From an uncultured Clostridia bacterium (GTDB lineage Bacteria; Bacillota; Clostridia; Christensenellales; UBA3700), in NCBI GenBank assembly GCA_945872615.1, contig CAMBZZ010000001.1, forward strand, positions 154,701 to 218,700: a DNA stretch of 64,000 bases, given 5' to 3'. Below the pieces are notes generated by a model, which was not told the DNA's origin, ran no database searches, and saw nothing but the letters and a program-made list of their open reading frames with translations. This document shows positions 60,355-64,000 of the stretch, piece after piece. Position 1 is the first letter of the stretch, and every line of letters begins with the position of its first letter. Made by a program: the position numbers and the translations under genes.

Positions 60355-61011
60355 ATGAGCATTCCTAAATTGATTATTTTTATAGTGCTTTGCGGGCTAG
60401 CGTATTTGGTCGGAGCAATCAACTTTGCAATAATATTTGCCAAAAAGGCGGGCAAAGATATACTAAACAGCGGAAGCGGCAATCCCGGCACCATGAACGT
60501 ACTTCGGGTGGCAGGCAAAAAATGGGGCGCGTTGACATTCCTATGCGACGCTCTCAAAGGCTTAGCTTTTGCGCTCGTTGCGAGGTTTTTCTTCTGTGGA
60601 GAGACGTATGCTTTGGCGCTGGTGATTGGTCTTATAGCAATAGTAGGGCACGTCTTCCCTATTTACACGCGTTTTAGAGGTGGTAAAGGCGTTGCAACTT
60701 CGATTGGCGTATTTATGGCAATTATGCCCATAGCTACTAGCATAGTACTAGTACTTCTTATTTTGTGGCTCTTCTTCGGCAAGTACGGCTTTATAGGCTC
60801 GCTCGTTGCTATAACTTCTCTATCAATCATATCTTGCATCATCAATCGCGGTAGCGTTACTTGTATAGTAATCTCAATCGTCATCGCCCTCCTCGTATGG
60901 TGGACGCACCGTAGTAATATCGTGCGCCTTGTCAAGGGCAACGAAAATACCTTGCAACTAGCTAAGAAGAAAGACGAAAAGGCAAGCGACGATAATAGCG
61001 AAAATAAATAA
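60355..61011 (+). CDS. plsY: Glycerol-3-phosphate acyltransferase (acyl-phosphate dependent)
   Basis: A 218-residue polytopic membrane enzyme using acyl-phosphate to make lysophosphatidate. Motifs: SGNPGTMNVLRVAGKKWG (about 40-57), FRGGKGVATSIG (near 103) and a later Gly/Asn region, as in PlsY. A charged C-terminal tail (KKKDEKASDDNSENK) is extra. The ATG at 60355 is chosen over an earlier in-frame ATG inside the promoter. Confidence 0.94.
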   Translation: MSIPKLIIFIVLCGLAYLVGAINFAIIFAKKAGKDILNSGSGNPGTMNVLRVAGKKWGALTFLCDALKGLAFALVARFFFCGETYALALVIGLIAIVGHVFPIYTRFRGGKGVATSIGVFMAIMPIATSIVLVLLILWLFFGKYGFIGSLVAITSLSIISCIINRGSVTCIVISIVIALLVWWTHRSNIVRLVKGNENTLQLAKKKDEKASDDNSENK

Positions 61012-61031
61012 TGTTTGTTAAACTCATATAC

Positions 61032-61060
61032 AAAAGAACGGCTAAAATGCCGTTCTTTTT
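61032..61060 (+). terminator. plsY terminator
   Basis: AAAAGAACGGC-TAAAAT-GCCGTTCTTTT followed by T. Confidence 0.9.
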
Positions 61061-61203
61061 ATCAATTTGATTGTAATTGCTAGATTGTATTTTTATAAAT
61101 CTCTATTACATTGGATTGATGGCAATATCATTTTGGATTGCTTATTATACAATCTAATCTATCAAATAAAACGATTTAGCAACACGTATTGAGTTTTTGC
61201 GCT

Positions 61204-63000
61204 TTATTTTGCTTTGGTGGTGTCGATGACGGCTTTGATACGTCTGATACCTGCCGAGGAAGATTGTTCTTTGACTATCTTAAACTCGCCGAGTAGTCCC
61301 GTTCTCTCTGCGTGAGGTCCGCCGCATATTTGGCAGTCTACGTCGCCTATGGTGTAGACTTTGACTACTTCGCCGTAGCGAGAGCCGAACACGCCGACTG
61401 CGTTGATTTCTCTTGCCTTTTCGATAGGCATCTCTTCGCATACCACAGGAATGTCGCGCGCGATGGCGTCGTTGACGAATTTCTCCACTCCCTTCTTTTC
61501 CTCTTCGGTGAGAGGGCGCTCGAAGTTGAAGTCAAATCTCAATCTCTCTGCCGTGATGTTGCTACCCTTTTGCTCAATATCGTCTCTGCCGAGTACTTTC
61601 TTTAGTCCTGCAAGCATAAGGTGAGTTGCGGTATGCAGATAGGTAGTCTGTTCTCCGCTGTCCGCAAGTCCGCCCTTAAACTTTTGCTCTGCGCCCGCTT
61701 GCGACTTCTTTTGATGTTCTGCAAAAGCGTTGTGGTAGCCCTCTATGTCCACGCCGAAGCCCTTCTCCTTGCATATTTCTTGCGTCATTTCGATTGGGAA
61801 GCCGTATGTGTCGTAAAGTCTAAACGCAGTCTTGCCGTTGAGCATACCGTTTTGGACGAATTTTAGCACTTTTTCGATTTCTTTGATACCGTTCTCTAGC
61901 GTCTTGCCAAACTTCTCTTCTTCCTTGGCAATCTCGGTAAGCACCTTGTCTCTATTGTCGGCAAGTTCGGTATATATATCGCAATATTTGTCGATAAACA
62001 TCTCGGCGATAGTAACGAGTTCTTTGCTATCCATACCCAGTTGTCTTGCAAACCTAACCGAACGGCGGAGAAGTCTACGGAGCACGTAACCTTGGTCAAC
62101 GTTGGAAGGTACGATGCCCTTTTCGTCGCCTATCATAAAGGTTGCGGTACGCATATGATCGGCTATGATGCGCATTGCGCGGGTCTCTTCCTCGCCCTTG
62201 CCGTATTCCTTGCCACACAAACTGCTGATTTTGGCAATAACGTCGGCAAAAAGGTCGGTTTCGTACACCGATTGATAGCCGTTGAGCATGCAAATTGTTC
62301 TCTCAAGCCCCATACCCGTGTCTACGTTCTTTTGTGCGAGCGGTTGGAAGTTGCCTTCCTTGTCACGATTGAATTGCATAAATACGTTGTTCCAAATCTC
62401 CACGTACTTGCCACAATCGCACGCAGGCGAGCAATCCTCCCCGCAAGGCTCTTTACCCGTGTCTATAAATATCTCGGTATCGCTGCCGCAAGGTCCCGTT
62501 GGTCCTGCGTACCACCAGTTGTTCTCCTTAGGCAAATAGAAAATTTTGTCCTTGGCAATGCCGAGCTCGTTCCACTTCTTAGCGGCGATTTCGTCTCTTT
62601 CGCAATCTTCGTCGCCCGCAAACACGCTGACGGCGATCTTTTCGGTAGGAATCTCCAAAACCTTGGTAAGAAATTCAAAGCTAAATTCTATAGATTCTTC
62701 TCTAAAGTAGTCGCCCAAAGACCAGTTGCCCAGCATTTCGAAGAAGGTGCAATGCGTTGCGTCGCCTACTTCGTCAATGTCGCCCGTTCTTACGCACTTT
62801 TGCACGTCGCATAGGCGTTTGCCCGCAGGGTGTTTTTGTCCCAAAAGATAAGGTACTAAAGGGTGCATACCCGCAGTGGTGAAGAGCACCGACGGGTCGT
62901 TCTCAGGGATAAGCGAAGCCGACGGAATTACGGCGTGTCCCTTGGACTTGAAAAACTCTAAATAACTGTCTCTAAGTTCTCTCGATGTCATTTTTTTCAT
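61204..63000 (-). CDS. alaS: Alanyl-tRNA synthetase, short form without the C-terminal (C-Ala) domain
   Basis: A 598-residue class II synthetase. The catalytic core (FFKSKGHAVIPSASLIPENDPSVLFTTAGM, then GNWSLGDYF and the NVDTGMGLERT motif 3) and tRNA-recognition helices are followed by the editing domain with HTATH (about residue 457) and CQICGGPH (about 560). It ends within about 35 residues of that motif, whereas most bacterial AlaRS continue to about 870 residues with a coiled linker and C-Ala domain. No frameshift is visible at the stop. AGAGGA precedes the ATG; it lies 15 bp after glnN. Confidence 0.95.
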   Translation of the reverse strand: MKKMTSRELRDSYLEFFKSKGHAVIPSASLIPENDPSVLFTTAGMHPLVPYLLGQKHPAGKRLCDVQKCVRTGDIDEVGDATHCTFFEMLGNWSLGDYFREESIEFSFEFLTKVLEIPTEKIAVSVFAGDEDCERDEIAAKKWNELGIAKDKIFYLPKENNWWYAGPTGPCGSDTEIFIDTGKEPCGEDCSPACDCGKYVEIWNNVFMQFNRDKEGNFQPLAQKNVDTGMGLERTICMLNGYQSVYETDLFADVIAKISSLCGKEYGKGEEETRAMRIIADHMRTATFMIGDEKGIVPSNVDQGYVLRRLLRRSVRFARQLGMDSKELVTIAEMFIDKYCDIYTELADNRDKVLTEIAKEEEKFGKTLENGIKEIEKVLKFVQNGMLNGKTAFRLYDTYGFPIEMTQEICKEKGFGVDIEGYHNAFAEHQKKSQAGAEQKFKGGLADSGEQTTYLHTATHLMLAGLKKVLGRDDIEQKGSNITAERLRFDFNFERPLTEEEKKGVEKFVNDAIARDIPVVCEEMPIEKAREINAVGVFGSRYGEVVKVYTIGDVDCQICGGPHAERTGLLGEFKIVKEQSSSAGIRRIKAVIDTTKAK

Positions 63001-63015
63001 AATATACTTCCTCTT

Positions 63016-64000
63016 TTAGTTATAAAATAAAATATCCGAATACGTTGGATAAGGCCAAATATCCTTTGGCATCATTCCTTCGAGTTTGTCGATGACTTCC
63101 CTAATGCTGTCCATAAGTGTTAGCACTTGGTCTCTCACCAAAATAGCTTGTTTGTTGACGTCCTTGCTCTGCCCTGCCGTATTTTTGGCAAACTTGAGCT
63201 TTTCTATTCTGTTGTCCAGCATATTGAGTAGCTCCGACACGTTGAGCAAATGTTTGTTTTGCACGTCTGCAAGATTAGGCGCAACGAGGTTGAGCGCATT
63301 GATTTGAGAGGCGAGAATGCTCTGGTACTTCATAGTCGCCGGCAAAATGTTTTGCTTGACCATCATTATCAAAGTTTCCGCTTCGATGCCCGCAGACTTG
63401 ATATAGTTGTCTAGATATATCGCTTGTCTGCTCTCTATCTCTCTGCGCGTCATGACCTTGTGCTTCTCGAAGAGCTCGACGTTTTTGTCCCTAGTAAAGG
63501 TCTCGTAAGCGTCAACGCTGTTTTCTAACACTTCCAAGCCTCTGCGACGAGCTTCTTTGCTCCACTCTTTGCTGTAGCCGTTGCCGTTGAACACTACTCT
63601 GCTGTGCTTGGTGTACAGCTCCTTTACCAAGTCTACTATTGCCCCGTCAAGTTCGTTAGGCTTAACCTTCTCCAGTCTATCGCAAATGTCGGATAGCACG
63701 TCCGCAGTAGTCGTATTGAGAATGACGCACGGCGTAGATAACGTCGCCGATGCACCTACCATTCTAAACTCAAACTTGTTGCCCGTAAAAGCGATAGGCG
63801 CTGTACGATTGCGGTCGCTGGTGTCCTTGCCGAGTTCGGCAAGATAATTGACGCCCGACTTGATATATTCTTTGACTCTTACGCCCACTTCTTCGCCTGC
63901 ACAAATGGCGTCGAACATCTTCTCCATATCTTCGCCCGTATAGACGGATATAATGGCAGGGGGCGCTTCGTTGCCACCTAGTCTTGCCTCATTGCCAAGA
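63016..64000 (-). CDS. glnN: Glutamine synthetase type III, C-terminal part
   Basis: Open to the window edge, about 328 residues seen. The visible start RLGGNEAPPAIISVYTGED, then NRTAPIAFTGNKFEFRMVGAS (ATP/Glu binding), match GlnN. The C-terminal region (LPATMKYQS, MMPKDIWPYPTYSDILF) is also typical of the large type III enzyme, which makes glutamine from glutamate and ammonia. Immediately upstream of alaS in one transcript. Confidence 0.94.
   Translation of the reverse strand, partial: LGNEARLGGNEAPPAIISVYTGEDMEKMFDAICAGEEVGVRVKEYIKSGVNYLAELGKDTSDRNRTAPIAFTGNKFEFRMVGASATLSTPCVILNTTTADVLSDICDRLEKVKPNELDGAIVDLVKELYTKHSRVVFNGNGYSKEWSKEARRRGLEVLENSVDAYETFTRDKNVELFEKHKVMTRREIESRQAIYLDNYIKSAGIEAETLIMMVKQNILPATMKYQSILASQINALNLVAPNLADVQNKHLLNVSELLNMLDNRIEKLKFAKNTAGQSKDVNKQAILVRDQVLTLMDSIREVIDKLEGMMPKDIWPYPTYSDILFYN

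Overview
The window looks like chromosome of a low-to-moderate GC Gram-positive anaerobe of the Clostridia type (Bacillota), probably host- or gut-associated. Signs of this are Shine-Dalgarno starts of the AGGAGG type, a T-box leader, an FMN riboswitch on an ECF vitamin transporter, spore-maturation genes spmA/spmB, a type III glutamine synthetase, ferrous-iron transport (FeoAB), several lipoproteins with Gram-positive lipoboxes, a sialic-acid catabolic cluster and a BspA-type leucine-rich-repeat surface protein. The species cannot be named from sequence reading alone.

Layout. 1-3.1 kb (minus): sialic acid/amino sugar operon (aldose-1-epimerase-like, sialidase, nanE, ROK kinase cut by the window edge). 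3.2-5.7 kb: M29 aminopeptidase, biotin ligase, small membrane protein. 5.9-9.4 kb: feoA-feoB-Cys-rich peptide operon, divergent from a TetR regulator, with two matching palindromic operators in the shared promoter region. 9.5-12.2 kb: DUF2804 protein, HtrA-like lipoprotein protease, mutarotase-like protein. 12.3-17.2 kb: a cassette (XRE regulator plus divergent giant LRR lipoprotein) bracketed by two 413-bp direct repeats. 17.3-20.2 kb: XRE regulator, two APH/kinase-fold proteins, and ribU under an FMN riboswitch with a clear terminator.

20.2-37.2 kb is the main accessory block. It holds a GLUG-like lipoprotein with a frameshifted small exported ORF behind it, four fused ATPase-permease (MacB/FtsX-like) proteins, a three-gene ABC-2 type transporter, an exported protein, and a signalling cassette: a Spo0A-C-type response regulator, a 16-residue perfectly amphipathic peptide gene on the opposite strand (too short for normal annotation), and an AgrC/GHKL-type histidine kinase. 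I read it as a candidate peptide-signalling or peptide-export/resistance island; the regulatory links are inferred.

37.3-42.2 kb: tRNA-Met, tRNA-fMet, Ppx/GppA, tRNA-Glu, an SDR oxidoreductase, an AT-rich solitary probable PD-(D/E)xK nuclease with a SAP-like segment, and a macrodomain protein. 42.3-50.6 kb: spmAB, zinc-ribbon and membrane proteins, DUF378, an alpha/beta-hydrolase-like protein without the nucleophile serine, DUF951, signal peptidase I, ACT-domain and UPF0210 proteins, and an RlmB-like methyltransferase. 50.7-64 kb is mostly housekeeping: OmpR/histidine kinase pair, rsmI-cysS-cysE under a cysteine T-box, argS-ychF, a lipoprotein, plsY, an AlaRS lacking its C-terminal domain, and glnN running off the window.

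A 12-bp palindrome, CGATACGTATCG, recurs four times, always between genes and often beside terminators. Several genes have promoters placed so that the mRNA would be leaderless or nearly so.
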